Assembly: GCF_005937885.2 (NCBI RefSeq) | Contig: NZ_CP042176.1 | Span: 4,273,501-4,337,500 of the forward strand | Source: Bradyrhizobium sp. KBS0727 | GTDB taxonomy: Bacteria > Pseudomonadota > Alphaproteobacteria > Rhizobiales > Xanthobacteraceae | Length of the DNA stretch: 64,000 nucleotides | Reading direction: 5' to 3' | Shown: positions 30,516-38,803 of the stretch, in pieces | How the letters are laid out: the number at the start of each line of letters is the position of its first letter | How positions within the stretch are numbered: the stretch's first letter is position 1 | The notes under the pieces: model-generated | Database searches by the model: none | Told to the model about the DNA's origin: nothing | Seen by the model: only the letters and a program-made list of their open reading frames with translations | Position numbers and translations under genes: made by a program

Positions 30516-31469
30516 TTACGCCGACGCAGCCAATGCGTCCTTGGCGGCGGCAATGTCGCCGGGCCCGCTGACGGACACGCCGACCGCGCCGTCGGCAATG
30601 CGCTTGACCAACCCGCTCAACACCTTGCCGGCGCCGATCTCAAAGAACCTGTTAACGCCGTGGGCCGCCATGTAAGCGACCGACTCGCGCCAGCGCACGG
30701 TGCCGGTGACCTGTTCGATCAGCCGGCGGCGGATCTCGTCGGGGTCGGTGATGGCTGAAGCCAGCACGTTCGACACCAGCGGCGAGGCCGGCGCGTTGAT
30801 CGTCACGTCTGCCAGGGCCTTCGCCATCGCGTCGGCGGCGGGCTGCATCAGCTTGCAGTGGAACGGCGCGGATACCGGCAGCAGCATCGCCCGCTTGGCG
30901 CCCTTGGTCTTGGCGATGTCGAGTGCGCGTTCGACCGCGGCCTTGTCGCCGGACACCACCACCTGCCCGCCGCCATTGTCGTTGGCGGCCTGACAGACCT
31001 GCCCCTGCGCGGCTTCGGCGGCAACCGCGGTGGCCGCCTCATAGTCGAGCCCGAGCAGCGCGGCCATCGCGCCGACGCCGACCGGCACCGCCTTCTGCAT
31101 GGCCAAACCGCGGATGCGCAGCAGGCGCGCGGTGTCGCTGATGCTGAGGCTGCCGGCCGCGGCCAGCGCCGAATATTCGCCAAGCGAGTGCCCGGCGACG
31201 TAAGCGGCATCCCGCCCGACCGAGAAGCCCGCTTCGGTCTCCAGCACGCGCAACGTGGCGAGCGAGACCGCCATCAGGGCCGGCTGGGCGTTTTCGGTGA
31301 GCTGGAGGGTTTCGGCCGGGCCATCCCAGATGATCGCGGTCAGCTTCTCGCCGAGCGCCGCGTCGACCTCGTCAAACACGGCCCGCGCGGCCGGAAAGGC
31401 CTCCGCCAGGGCCTTGCCCATGCCAACCGCCTGCGAACCCTGCCCCGGAAATGTAAATGCAGCCGTCAT
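30516..31469 (-). CDS. fabD: Malonyl-CoA:ACP transacylase
   Basis: A 317-residue enzyme that loads malonyl groups onto ACP. Motifs: FPGQGSQAVGMG (7-18), nucleophile S95 in GHSLGE, H204 in APFHCKL. The start at 31469 with AGGGAG upstream is chosen; the open frame continues far upstream but without related sequence. It is the first gene of the leftward fab run. Confidence 0.96.
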   Translation of the reverse strand: MTAAFTFPGQGSQAVGMGKALAEAFPAARAVFDEVDAALGEKLTAIIWDGPAETLQLTENAQPALMAVSLATLRVLETEAGFSVGRDAAYVAGHSLGEYSALAAAGSLSISDTARLLRIRGLAMQKAVPVGVGAMAALLGLDYEAATAVAAEAAQGQVCQAANDNGGGQVVVSGDKAAVERALDIAKTKGAKRAMLLPVSAPFHCKLMQPAADAMAKALADVTINAPASPLVSNVLASAITDPDEIRRRLIEQVTGTVRWRESVAYMAAHGVNRFFEIGAGKVLSGLVKRIADGAVGVSVSGPGDIAAAKDALAASA

Positions 31470-31627
31470 CGGCGCTCCCTCTAAAACAAGAGGCCGTAAG
31501 ACACTGACGGGGGCCGGGATGTCAAGCCGCGTTGCGGGATAGAAAATCGCGAAAACAACCCCATGCAAAGTAGAACGGAACGCGAAAAACGGCCTCGCAT
31601 CGCGACCTGGCCTAATCCCATCCCACC

Positions 31628-32653
31628 CTAGAAGCCGCCGGCCGCCTGATCGCTGCCTACCTCGGCACCGGCCCGCGCGCGGCGCACGCTGCTCGCCAAC
31701 TGTCCGGGGCGATCCTGCTGGTTCGGCTTCGCCGTCGCCAGCCGCAGCACGGTCGCGTAATTCGGCTGCACTTCCATGCGGGCCGCATGCCGGCTTTGGC
31801 TTAAGATGCGGTGCACCCGCGGCAGGTTGTAGCAGGGCACGTAGAACAGCAGATGATGCTCGAGGTGGTAGTTGACGTAGTACGGCGCGATGAACAGCCG
31901 CTCGAGGAAATTGGCGTGGGTGGTGCGGGTATTGCGCAGCGGATCGGCGCTGTCGGGCACCACCGCATGCTCGGCGATGTTGCGGATGCGGGTGATCACC
32001 ATCTGCCAGGTGACCAGCGGCAACAGCCATAGCAGCGGATAGGCCCACCAGACGCCGGCGGCGGCGAGCCCTGCGAACATCACCGCATTGACGATGCATT
32101 GCGGGCCGAGCTTCTCCCAGAAATGCGCGGCGCGCTGCGAAAGCGGCCATTCCTTCGGCCCGAGCGCGTTGAGCAGTTGCGCCTTGCGCTGCTGATAGCC
32201 GGTCTGCCCGGTGATATCGCGCACGAATTTGCGACGGTAGCTTATCCCCGTGATCGGGAACGGCGCCGACAGCACCAGGTCGGGATCGTCGTCCTGCTGC
32301 GTCCTGGCATGATGCTGCAAATGATAGCGGCGATAGGCGCGCGTCTCGCCGAAAATCGGATAGGCGCAGAACCACTGGCTCAGGGTCAGGTTGGTCTTCT
32401 CGTCGGCCGAGAGACAGCCATGGGCGCCGTCATGCATCAGAATCGCAAGCCCGAGTTGACGCGAGCCGATGATGCCGACCGCCAGAATGAATGTCAGCGG
32501 GTTGGGCCACCACGCCACCAGCGCGATCGCGCCCAATATCAGTGCCCAGGCGTGCACGATCATGGCCGCGCCCTTCCACGTCGAGCGCTCGCGCACGGCG
32601 ATCAGTTGATCTTCGGTCAGGAAATCGCGGGCCCGCATGCGAAGCGCGGTCAT
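31628..32653 (-). CDS. Membrane fatty acid desaturase
   Basis: A 341-residue integral membrane di-iron enzyme. Three His boxes are present: HDGAH (74-78), HLQHH (111-115) and HLEHH (263-267), with hydrophobic helices around 32-70 and 188-222. It probably introduces a double bond into a lipid acyl chain, though hydroxylase or carotenoid-modifying members share these boxes. It overlaps the upstream tetR by four bases (ATGA), so the two are one operon, and it lies next to the fab genes. Confidence 0.88.
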   Translation of the reverse strand: MTALRMRARDFLTEDQLIAVRERSTWKGAAMIVHAWALILGAIALVAWWPNPLTFILAVGIIGSRQLGLAILMHDGAHGCLSADEKTNLTLSQWFCAYPIFGETRAYRRYHLQHHARTQQDDDPDLVLSAPFPITGISYRRKFVRDITGQTGYQQRKAQLLNALGPKEWPLSQRAAHFWEKLGPQCIVNAVMFAGLAAAGVWWAYPLLWLLPLVTWQMVITRIRNIAEHAVVPDSADPLRNTRTTHANFLERLFIAPYYVNYHLEHHLLFYVPCYNLPRVHRILSQSRHAARMEVQPNYATVLRLATAKPNQQDRPGQLASSVRRARAGAEVGSDQAAGGF

Positions 32654-33375
32654 GATGAAGTCTCCCCGTCGGGTGAATCTGAAACGGATGCATCGCGGTC
32701 ATCGACGACGCGCAGGCGCGTACGGTCGCCGGCCGGTTTTGGAGTCGCCTGCTCGCCCAACACGCGCAGCATCTCGGCGCACAGTTCTTCCGCCGAGCGG
32801 CCCATGGCATAGCCCTCGACCATCACGCCGATCGCGACCGCCCAGAACCGCCGCGAGGTCGCGTCGGGATCGCGCAAGGTATTCCAGCCGTGCCGTTCGA
32901 TCTGGTTCGAATAGGCGCGCAGCCCCTCGCCGTGCAGCCGCTCGATAGTGCGCTCGACCAGCGGCGCCAGATCCTGGCGGCGCCGCGTCAAGGTCAGCGC
33001 CTCGGCGAAGAACGCCACCGAATCGGTCGCCGTCACGCTCTCGACCAGCGCGCGCGTGTAATCCCGCGGCGTATGCACCTGCAGCGCCGCCTGCTCGGCC
33101 GCCCGCGCCACATACAGCATGTCGCGGCAGGCGGCTTCGACGAACAACGCTTCCTTGGTGCGGAAGTAATAGGTGATCTGGCTGGGGAAAGCGTCGGCGG
33201 CGGCTGCGATATCGGAGATCGACGTGCCGGCCAGGCCGCGCTCGCGGAACAGGCGGCTGGCGCCGTCCAGCAGCCGCGAACGCATCTCGCGCCCCGCCGA
33301 GCGGGTCGCGCGGGCGGCGTGCTTGGGATCGCCGCTGGGCGCTTCGGGAGCCGATTGGACGGATTTGGGAGCCAT
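32650..33375 (-). CDS. TetR family regulator of the desaturase operon
   Basis: A 241-residue regulator: basic N-tail, then a TetR helix-turn-helix (GLAGTSISDIAAAADAFPSQITYYFRTKEALF; note PSQITYYF), then a ligand-binding domain. Start at 33375 has GAGGG upstream; the longer frame reads through the operator. A perfect palindrome lies 20-36 nt upstream, which suggests autoregulation and control of the desaturase. The ligand may be a fatty acyl compound by context; this is inference. Confidence 0.88.
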   Translation of the reverse strand: MAPKSVQSAPEAPSGDPKHAARATRSAGREMRSRLLDGASRLFRERGLAGTSISDIAAAADAFPSQITYYFRTKEALFVEAACRDMLYVARAAEQAALQVHTPRDYTRALVESVTATDSVAFFAEALTLTRRRQDLAPLVERTIERLHGEGLRAYSNQIERHGWNTLRDPDATSRRFWAVAIGVMVEGYAMGRSAEELCAEMLRVLGEQATPKPAGDRTRLRVVDDRDASVSDSPDGETSS

Positions 33376-33394
33376 TTTGCCCTCTCGATACTTA

Positions 33395-33411
33395 TTTGTA
33401 TGATATACAAA
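33395..33411. promoter_or_regulatory. Palindromic operator TTTGTAT-n3-ATACAAA
   Basis: A perfect 7-3-7 inverted repeat just upstream of the tetR-desaturase start, AT-rich in a GC-rich setting. A typical size and place for a TetR operator overlapping the promoter. Confidence 0.65.
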
Positions 33412-33658
33412 CAAACATGTCAACGGAGAGCCTGTGCTATCCCCTGCGCGGTCCCGCCCGGTCAGGAATCCGGCCAGAAACCAGCCAAACCTGGCATCAA
33501 CGCTTGCCAGCAGGCGCAAAATCCTTATAACCCGCGCATCCGTGGATCCCGGCCGGGAGCTGAACGGACGGTCTCAGCAATCTCACCTTTTGGCGATGTT
33601 GATGTGGCAGGGCCAGTCGGCCCGTCGTCCCGTGCTTCCGCCTTCTGAGCATTATCGA

Positions 33659-33718
33659 GTCCTTTCCGGAGGTCTCGAAGGGCTTGCCGCCGGGAACCGC
33701 GCCAACACAGGAAAGGAC
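33659..33718 (+). promoter_or_regulatory. rpsF leader with Shine-Dalgarno-masking stem
   Basis: GTCCTTTCC (33659-33667) is a perfect 9-nt complement of GGAAAGGAC (33710-33718), which contains the rpsF ribosome site 5-10 nt before the ATG at 33723. The 42-nt loop holds GC-rich sequence with CCG triplets. S6:S18-binding leaders are known upstream of rpsF in other bacteria, so this is a good autoregulation candidate. A smaller hairpin GGGCC-agtc-GGCCC lies at 33610-33623. Confidence 0.5.
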
Positions 33719-33722
33719 ACCC

Positions 33723-34196
33723 ATGCCTCTTTACGAGCATGTATTTCTCGCGCGTCAGGATGCGAGCACCCAGCAGGTTGAAGAACTGACCACCCAGATG
33801 ACCGGCATCGTCGAAGGTCTCGGCGGCAAGGTCGTGAAGATGGAAAACTGGGGCGTGCGCTCGCTCACCTATCGCATGAACAAGAATCGCAAAGCGCATT
33901 TCGTGCTGATGAATCTCGATGCTCCCTCGGCTGCGGTCACGGAGATCGAACGTCAGGAGCGGATCAGCGAAGACGTGATCCGTTATCTCACCGTCCGCGT
34001 CGAAGAGCACGAGGAAGGTCCCTCGGCGATGATGCGCAAGGCTGATCGCGATCGCGAACGTGACGATCGTGGCGGCGGCTTCCGCGGCGACCGCGAAGGC
34101 GGATTCCGTGGCGATCGCGAAGGCGGTGGATTCCGCGGCGACCGTGGCCCGCGTCGGCCGCGTGAGGACGAAGCAACCGCAGCGGTTGAGGAGTAA
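33723..34196 (+). CDS. rpsF: Ribosomal protein S6
   Basis: A 157-residue S6. The first ~95 residues are the S6 domain (MPLYEHVFLARQDAS...WGVRSLTYRMNKNRKAHFV). The tail is an extension with three FRGDREGG-like repeats rich in Arg, Asp and Gly, typical of alphaproteobacterial S6 but of unknown role. First gene of the rpsF-rpsR-(membrane protein)-rplI run. Confidence 0.97.
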   Translation: MPLYEHVFLARQDASTQQVEELTTQMTGIVEGLGGKVVKMENWGVRSLTYRMNKNRKAHFVLMNLDAPSAAVTEIERQERISEDVIRYLTVRVEEHEEGPSAMMRKADRDRERDDRGGGFRGDREGGFRGDREGGGFRGDRGPRRPREDEATAAVEE

Positions 34197-34201
34197 GAAT
34201 C

Positions 34202-34441
34202 ATGGCTGAAGCTGGTGCACGCCGTCCGTTTTTCCGTCGCCGCAAGACCTGCCCGTTCACGGGTCCGAATGCGCCGAAGATCGACTACAAGGATTCCAAG
34301 CTGCTGATGCGTTACGTCTCCGAGCGCGGCAAGATCGTGCCGAGCCGCATCACCGCCGTCTCCGCCAAGAAGCAGCGTGAACTCGCCCGCGCCATCAAGC
34401 GCTCGCGGTTCCTCGGCCTCTTGCCCTACGTTATTCGCTAA
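34202..34441 (+). CDS. rpsR: Ribosomal protein S18
   Basis: A 79-residue S18 protein with the core KIDYKDSKLLMRYVSERGKI and ITAVSAKKQRELARAIKRSR. Pairs with S6 on the 30S platform. Five nt separate it from rpsF. Confidence 0.98.
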   Translation: MAEAGARRPFFRRRKTCPFTGPNAPKIDYKDSKLLMRYVSERGKIVPSRITAVSAKKQRELARAIKRSRFLGLLPYVIR

Positions 34442-34563
34442 ACCATTCCGGTCCGCGGCATCAGCGCCGCGGACCGCACTCTTCATAAGGCTTCCGGGTC
34501 GTCCGGTCGCCGATGGTTGGGGTCGAGAAGACCTCTAACCGCTCGAAAGGAGCGGGACAGCTG

Positions 34564-35538
34564 ATGATCGCGATTACACTCATTGCGCTTGCGGCCGGCT
34601 CTGCGTCGGCGCTGATGTTCGCCTCGATCATCTCGGGCGCACTGATCTCGCTCGTGCTGTTCTATCTGTCGCCGCTGCCGTTGATGGTGACGGCGATCGG
34701 ATGGGGACCGCTCGCGGCCACGATCGGCGGCATTGCCGCCGCGTCCGGCCTCGGCGCGATGTTCGGCCTGCCCTATTGCGCGGCCTTTGCCCTCACTGTC
34801 GCGTTGCCTGCCTGGTGGCTCGGCCATCTCGCGCTGCTCGGCCGGCCGATGCAGAGCGCCGCGCCCACCGCCGATGCCGCGCCGGCTGCACCCACGCTCG
34901 AATGGTATCCGGTCGGCCGCATCCTGCTCTGGATCGCGGGCTTTGCCGCGCTCACGACCATCGCGGCCATGCTGACGCTCGGCACCGATGCCGAAACCAT
35001 CACCGGCACGCTGCGTCGCGGGCTATTGCGGATACTCGGGCCGCGCGATGCCGCCTCGGCGGGCGACGTCGAACGCTGGGTTGCCGCGCTTTCTCTCATC
35101 GCACCGCCGGCGGCGGCGATCGTCGCAATGATGACGTTGACGCTCAATCTCTGGCTTGCCGGCAAGATCGCGGCGACCTCTGGCCGGCTGCACCGGCCCT
35201 GGCCGGATCTCAAAACCGCGGAACTGCCGCCGATGACGCTGGTGGTGCTGTCGGTCGCGATGGCCCTTTGCTTCGTCGGCGGACTTGCCGCCCTGTTCGC
35301 GCAGATCGCCACCGCGGCGCTGATGATGGCCTACGCCTTTACCGGCTTTGCCGTGCTGCACACGCTGACGCTGACGATGAAGAGCCGCGCAATCTGGCTG
35401 TCCTGCACCTACGCCATCGTCGTGGTGTTCGGCTGGCCGGTGCTGGCGATGATCGTACTCGGCCTTGCCGACGCCGTGTTCGGATTTCGCCAGCGTTATC
35501 TGCGCGGCAAGCAACCGCCGCCTCTGCCCGTTTCTTAA
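34564..35538 (+). CDS. DUF2232-type integral membrane protein
   Basis: A 324-residue protein with about eight hydrophobic segments from the N-terminus on (MIAITLIALAAGSASALMFA) and a Pro/Ala linker near 100. It sits between rpsR and rplI, a place where rhizobia often carry a YybS/DUF2232 membrane protein; the function is unknown. GGAG lies before the ATG at 34564; a start 17 codons earlier is possible but has no ribosome site. Confidence 0.8.
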   Translation: MIAITLIALAAGSASALMFASIISGALISLVLFYLSPLPLMVTAIGWGPLAATIGGIAAASGLGAMFGLPYCAAFALTVALPAWWLGHLALLGRPMQSAAPTADAAPAAPTLEWYPVGRILLWIAGFAALTTIAAMLTLGTDAETITGTLRRGLLRILGPRDAASAGDVERWVAALSLIAPPAAAIVAMMTLTLNLWLAGKIAATSGRLHRPWPDLKTAELPPMTLVVLSVAMALCFVGGLAALFAQIATAALMMAYAFTGFAVLHTLTLTMKSRAIWLSCTYAIVVVFGWPVLAMIVLGLADAVFGFRQRYLRGKQPPPLPVS

Positions 35539-35592
35539 GATTCCACCGATCCACTCAAACCAAACACTGATCACTTCAAAAGGAGAACGAAA

Positions 35593-36189
35593 ATGGAAGT
35601 CATTTTGCTGGAACGCGTCGCCAAGCTCGGCCAGATGGGCGAAGTCGTCCGCGTCAAGGACGGGTTTGCCCGCAACTTTTTGCTCAAGCGCGGCAAGGCG
35701 CTGCGCGCCACCGCCGACAACCGCTCCAAGTTCGACGGCATGAAGGCCGAACTCGAGGCCAACAACATCAAGGCCAAGGGCGAAGCGAGCAAGGTCGCCG
35801 AGAAGATCAACGGCCGCAACGTCGTCGTGCTGCGTCAGGCTTCCGAAACCGGCCAGCTGTTCGGTTCGGTCAGCGTGCGCGACATCATTGCGTCGTTCGA
35901 GGCCGATGGCGTCACCATCAGCCGCAGCCAGGTTCTGCTCGACGCGCCGATCAAGACCATCGGCAAGCACGCGATCGCGATCGCGGTGCATCCGGAAGTC
36001 GAAGTCAGCGTCAGCGTCACCGTGGCGCGCAGCGCCGATGAAGCCGAGCGCATCAACCGCGGCGAAGACATCTCGACCCGCCAGGAAGACCAGGACGCCG
36101 CCGCCGAGGCGCTCGCCGCCGCCGGCGAGTTCTTCGATCCGGAAGCCCAGCACGACGACGAAGCGCCGGCGGCCGAGACCGAGAAGTAA
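35593..36189 (+). CDS. rplI: Ribosomal protein L9
   Basis: A 198-residue L9: N-terminal rRNA-binding domain MEVILLERVAKLGQMGEVV with VKDGFARNFLLKRGKA, a long helix, then the C-terminal domain. An acidic Ala/Glu tail of about 45 residues extends beyond the E. coli length. Strong AGGAG ribosome site; followed by a terminator. Confidence 0.97.
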   Translation: MEVILLERVAKLGQMGEVVRVKDGFARNFLLKRGKALRATADNRSKFDGMKAELEANNIKAKGEASKVAEKINGRNVVVLRQASETGQLFGSVSVRDIIASFEADGVTISRSQVLLDAPIKTIGKHAIAIAVHPEVEVSVSVTVARSADEAERINRGEDISTRQEDQDAAAEALAAAGEFFDPEAQHDDEAPAAETEK

Positions 36190-36219
36190 AACGCTTCATT
36201 CGAAGCGATAGGAAGAACC

Positions 36220-36254
36220 TCGAGCCCGGCCCTCAGGCCGGGCTCGAACTTTTA
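36220..36254. terminator. Bidirectional terminator between rplI and thioesterase
   Basis: A perfect 12-bp stem (36220-36231 with 36236-36247), CTCA loop, then CTTTT on the plus strand. It lies between convergent genes, 30 nt after the rplI stop and directly abutting the stop of the minus-strand gene. Confidence 0.85.
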
Positions 36255-36710
36255 GCCTGCTATCCTGGCGGCCGCCTTCTCGTCGAGCATGGCGATCGAG
36301 GCAAGCGCGGTCGCGGTGTGCTTCTCGACACCATCGGTGATGCAAAACACGTCGGCCGCGACGACGGCGACCTGACGCCCAGGCTTGATCACGCGCGCCC
36401 GGCAGATCAGGCGTTCGCCCACCGCCGGCGACAACAGATTCAATTTATATTCCGCGGTCAGCGCCGACTGTCCCCGCGATGTCGCCGCCGCGATCGTGGT
36501 CGCATTGTCGACCAGGAAAGCGGTGACGCCGCCGTGAAACAGCCCGTGCTGCTGCAACAGTTCCGGCCGGCGGTCGACCTCAAGCGTGCACGACCCGCGC
36601 GCCAGCTCGGATAGCTCCGCGCCAATGTGGCTCATAAAACCCTGCCGTCCGACGTTGTCGCGGATCTGCGTTTCGATGGGCGCGAAATCAGGGTCGCTAT
36701 CTGCCGTCAT
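36252..36710 (-). CDS. PaaI-type hotdog thioesterase
   Basis: A 152-residue single hotdog-fold protein; HGGVTAFLVDNATTIAA carries the HGG motif and active-site acidic residue of the PaaI/4HBT family. Likely hydrolyses an acyl- or aryl-CoA; the substrate is unknown. It overlaps the upstream tetR by four bases, so is probably controlled by it. Confidence 0.87.
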   Translation of the reverse strand: MTADSDPDFAPIETQIRDNVGRQGFMSHIGAELSELARGSCTLEVDRRPELLQQHGLFHGGVTAFLVDNATTIAAATSRGQSALTAEYKLNLLSPAVGERLICRARVIKPGRQVAVVAADVFCITDGVEKHTATALASIAMLDEKAAARIAG

Positions 36711-37312
36711 GGGTTTTCTCCCGGCTTGTTGCCTGTATCCGGCGCGACCACCGCACGGATGGCGCAGGCGATCAGGACGTCGATCTGGTCTCTCGGATCG
36801 GCACGGTCGCGGCCCGACAGCCAGGCGCGGCAGAAAATCTGCGCCGGCCCGATGATCTGGCTGAAGAACAGCGTTGCCGTCATCGGCAGCAATTCGCCGC
36901 GCGCGAGCAGCGGTGTCCGCCATCGCTCGACGGCTTCCGCCAGCCGCGAATTCTGCTCACGTTGCGCACCCCGGACCTCTTCGGTCCATTCGCTGCGGGA
37001 AATCTCAAACAGATAACGTGCTTCGCGCCTGTTGTTCACGACCCAGCCGAGATGCGCACGGATCAGCCGCCTCACCCCCTCCTGCGCGCCGCAGGGTTCG
37101 CCGATCGCGGCGAGGACCGAGGCGTGATAGCGGCCGAGGATTTCCAGAAACAGGGTGCCGGCGAGTTCCTTCTTCGATCCGAAGAAATGAAAGAAGCTGC
37201 CGTTGGATGCCCGCGCACGGGTTCGGATGGCCGCAACCGTTGCGCCCTCAAAGCCGTCGCGATCGAACACCGCCAATCCCGCCGCCAGCAAATCCTCGCG
37301 CGCCGTTGTCAC
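36707..37312 (-). CDS. TetR family regulator of the thioesterase
   Basis: A 201-residue TetR protein. The helix-turn-helix is visible (GFEGATVAAIRTRARASNGSFFHFFGSKKELAG, residues about 20-52), followed by an all-helical ligand domain. ATGA overlap with the thioesterase gene. A perfect 7-5-7 inverted repeat lies 35 nt upstream, probably its operator. Confidence 0.88.
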   Translation of the reverse strand: MTTAREDLLAAGLAVFDRDGFEGATVAAIRTRARASNGSFFHFFGSKKELAGTLFLEILGRYHASVLAAIGEPCGAQEGVRRLIRAHLGWVVNNRREARYLFEISRSEWTEEVRGAQREQNSRLAEAVERWRTPLLARGELLPMTATLFFSQIIGPAQIFCRAWLSGRDRADPRDQIDVLIACAIRAVVAPDTGNKPGENP

Positions 37313-37346
37313 CGCATCCGCCCTCGAATTCTCACTGGACGATTAC

Positions 37347-37365
37347 TCTAGAGCAACACTCTAGA
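37347..37365. promoter_or_regulatory. Palindromic operator TCTAGAG-n5-CTCTAGA
   Basis: A perfect 7-bp inverted repeat with a 5-nt spacer just upstream of the tetR-thioesterase operon. Each arm is itself nearly palindromic (CTCTAGAG), and the arms also read as a direct repeat of ACTCTAGA. Confidence 0.6.
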
Positions 37366-37408
37366 AGCGGTCAAGCGAGGCCGTGGACCGTCGTTGCGAT
37401 CACTGAAT

Positions 37409-38545
37409 TTATTGGGAGATCGGCGGCACAGGCGGGCCCGCAGGAGCCTCCGGCGGTGACGGAGGCGCTGACGCCGTCACGGCGGGCGCAGCCGGTGGTG
37501 CCGCGGCAGGGGCTGCGGCAGAAGACGGGCTGGCCGCAGGCTCCGGCGTGCCGCTGGCGGTCGTCGCGGATCCCGCCGGCGCCGGTGTCACCGCCGGAAC
37601 CGGGTCGGGCCGCGGCGGCTTCGCCTCGCTACCGCTACTTTCCTTGGGCGCGTCGACCTTCGCCGTTTCAGATTTGGCCGTCTCGGACTTGCCCTCGCCG
37701 GCAGGCTTGGTGGCCTCGGGCTTGTCCTCGCTCTTGTCGGCATCGCTCTTGTTGGCTTCGGTCTTGCCGGTTTCAGTCTTGCCGGTTTCCGTCTTCGTCG
37801 TGTCGGTCTTGCCGGTCTCGGTCTTGCCGATCTCGGTCTTGGCGGGATCCGTCTTGCCGGCATCGTCCTTTGCGGCGTTGCCTATGGCCTCTTCAACCTT
37901 CGGCTCTTCGGCGCCGGGCTTGACGCGCTTGCCTAGCTTCTGCTTGCCGCGCGGCTTGCTGTCGGTCGCGGCCTGTGCCGGCACCTGGCCGTCCTCGGGC
38001 TTGGCGCCATCTGGCGCCTGGCCCGGACGCGCCAGTCGCCTGGCGTCGCGGCCCGTCCGGCCGCCCTCGCCTTGCGGCGCCATTCCGTCGGCGTCGGGTT
38101 TTGAGGCCTCTTGGGCCGGCGCGGACGGATGCAACCTGCGGCCGAAGCGGTCGAGCTGCTCCGGTTTGCCGTCAGGTTTGCCTTCGGGCCTGCCGTCCTG
38201 CTTCGCCTCCTGCTTGCCATCCTTTTTGGACGGATCCTGCTTCGGCGCATCCTTGGCCTGGTAGCGCGTATCGGTGGCACCATTCGAAACCAGGAAGGAA
38301 GCCAGTACCGAGGCCATGTCGCTGGAGGTCGTGTAGTGCTGGCGCAGGAAGCCCGGCAGCGACGACGCCGGGACGGTTTTCAGCAGGCCGCGCGGGCTCT
38401 TATGGCACGCAGTGCAGGTACCGGCGAAAATCTGGGAGGGGCTCTTGCCGGCTTCGAGGTTGGTCAACTGCGCATGGGCAGATCCCGCCGCAAAACAGCC
38501 GATCACAAGCGTCACCGTCGCTAAACTGAGCGCTCGGCTCAACAT
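37409..38545 (-). CDS. Secreted c-type haem protein with long KTETG-repeat tail
   Basis: A 378-residue exported protein. Signal peptide cleaved near AHA/Q (25/26). A small domain carries one haem-attachment motif, CTACH (44-48), and ends near LASFLVSNGA. Everything after residue ~95 is low-complexity: Lys/Asp/Gly/Pro-rich, then GKTETGKTD-type units (about 230-275), then a Pro/Ala/Ser tail. The head could be a short cytochrome or sorbosone-type haem domain; no clear distal Met ligand is assigned. The gene stands alone. Confidence 0.75.
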   Translation of the reverse strand: MLSRALSLATVTLVIGCFAAGSAHAQLTNLEAGKSPSQIFAGTCTACHKSPRGLLKTVPASSLPGFLRQHYTTSSDMASVLASFLVSNGATDTRYQAKDAPKQDPSKKDGKQEAKQDGRPEGKPDGKPEQLDRFGRRLHPSAPAQEASKPDADGMAPQGEGGRTGRDARRLARPGQAPDGAKPEDGQVPAQAATDSKPRGKQKLGKRVKPGAEEPKVEEAIGNAAKDDAGKTDPAKTEIGKTETGKTDTTKTETGKTETGKTEANKSDADKSEDKPEATKPAGEGKSETAKSETAKVDAPKESSGSEAKPPRPDPVPAVTPAPAGSATTASGTPEPAASPSSAAAPAAAPPAAPAVTASAPPSPPEAPAGPPVPPISQ

Positions 38546-38743
38546 CCCTGCTTCTCCAGATACGGAATCGCGGCCGGCATCACACGGCGCGGCCGGCGGC
38601 GGTCACCTTTTAGCCGATTATCCCGCGAATGGAAGCGCACTTATGACGCAACTGCGTGATCGCTCGAACCGGGAATATCCGCTTTGACTACAAAGCACTA
38701 GCCCGCCATCATCGTCACAGTTATGATCTCGTTGACGCAGATT

Positions 38744-38768
38744 GGAACCTTCCGTTCCACAGTGCGTC
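38744..38768 (+). promoter_or_regulatory. EcfG-like promoter of the cyclopropane synthase gene
   Basis: GGAAC, 16 nt, CGTC: one mismatch from the alphaproteobacterial general-stress sigma factor consensus (GGAAC-N16/17-CGTT). The -10 box lies 36 nt before the ATG. The -35 box is also one arm of a perfect TGGAAC-cttcc-GTTCCA palindrome (38743-38759). Confidence 0.4.
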
Positions 38769-38803
38769 AGGTGTAATGTCATTGTCGTTCCATTGGTGCT
38801 TCG

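Noticed and set aside
37650..37870. Repetitive stretch that might look like a CRISPR array
   Set aside because: The repeats are codon-phased GKTETG-type units inside a coding region, with no conserved repeats separated by unique spacers.
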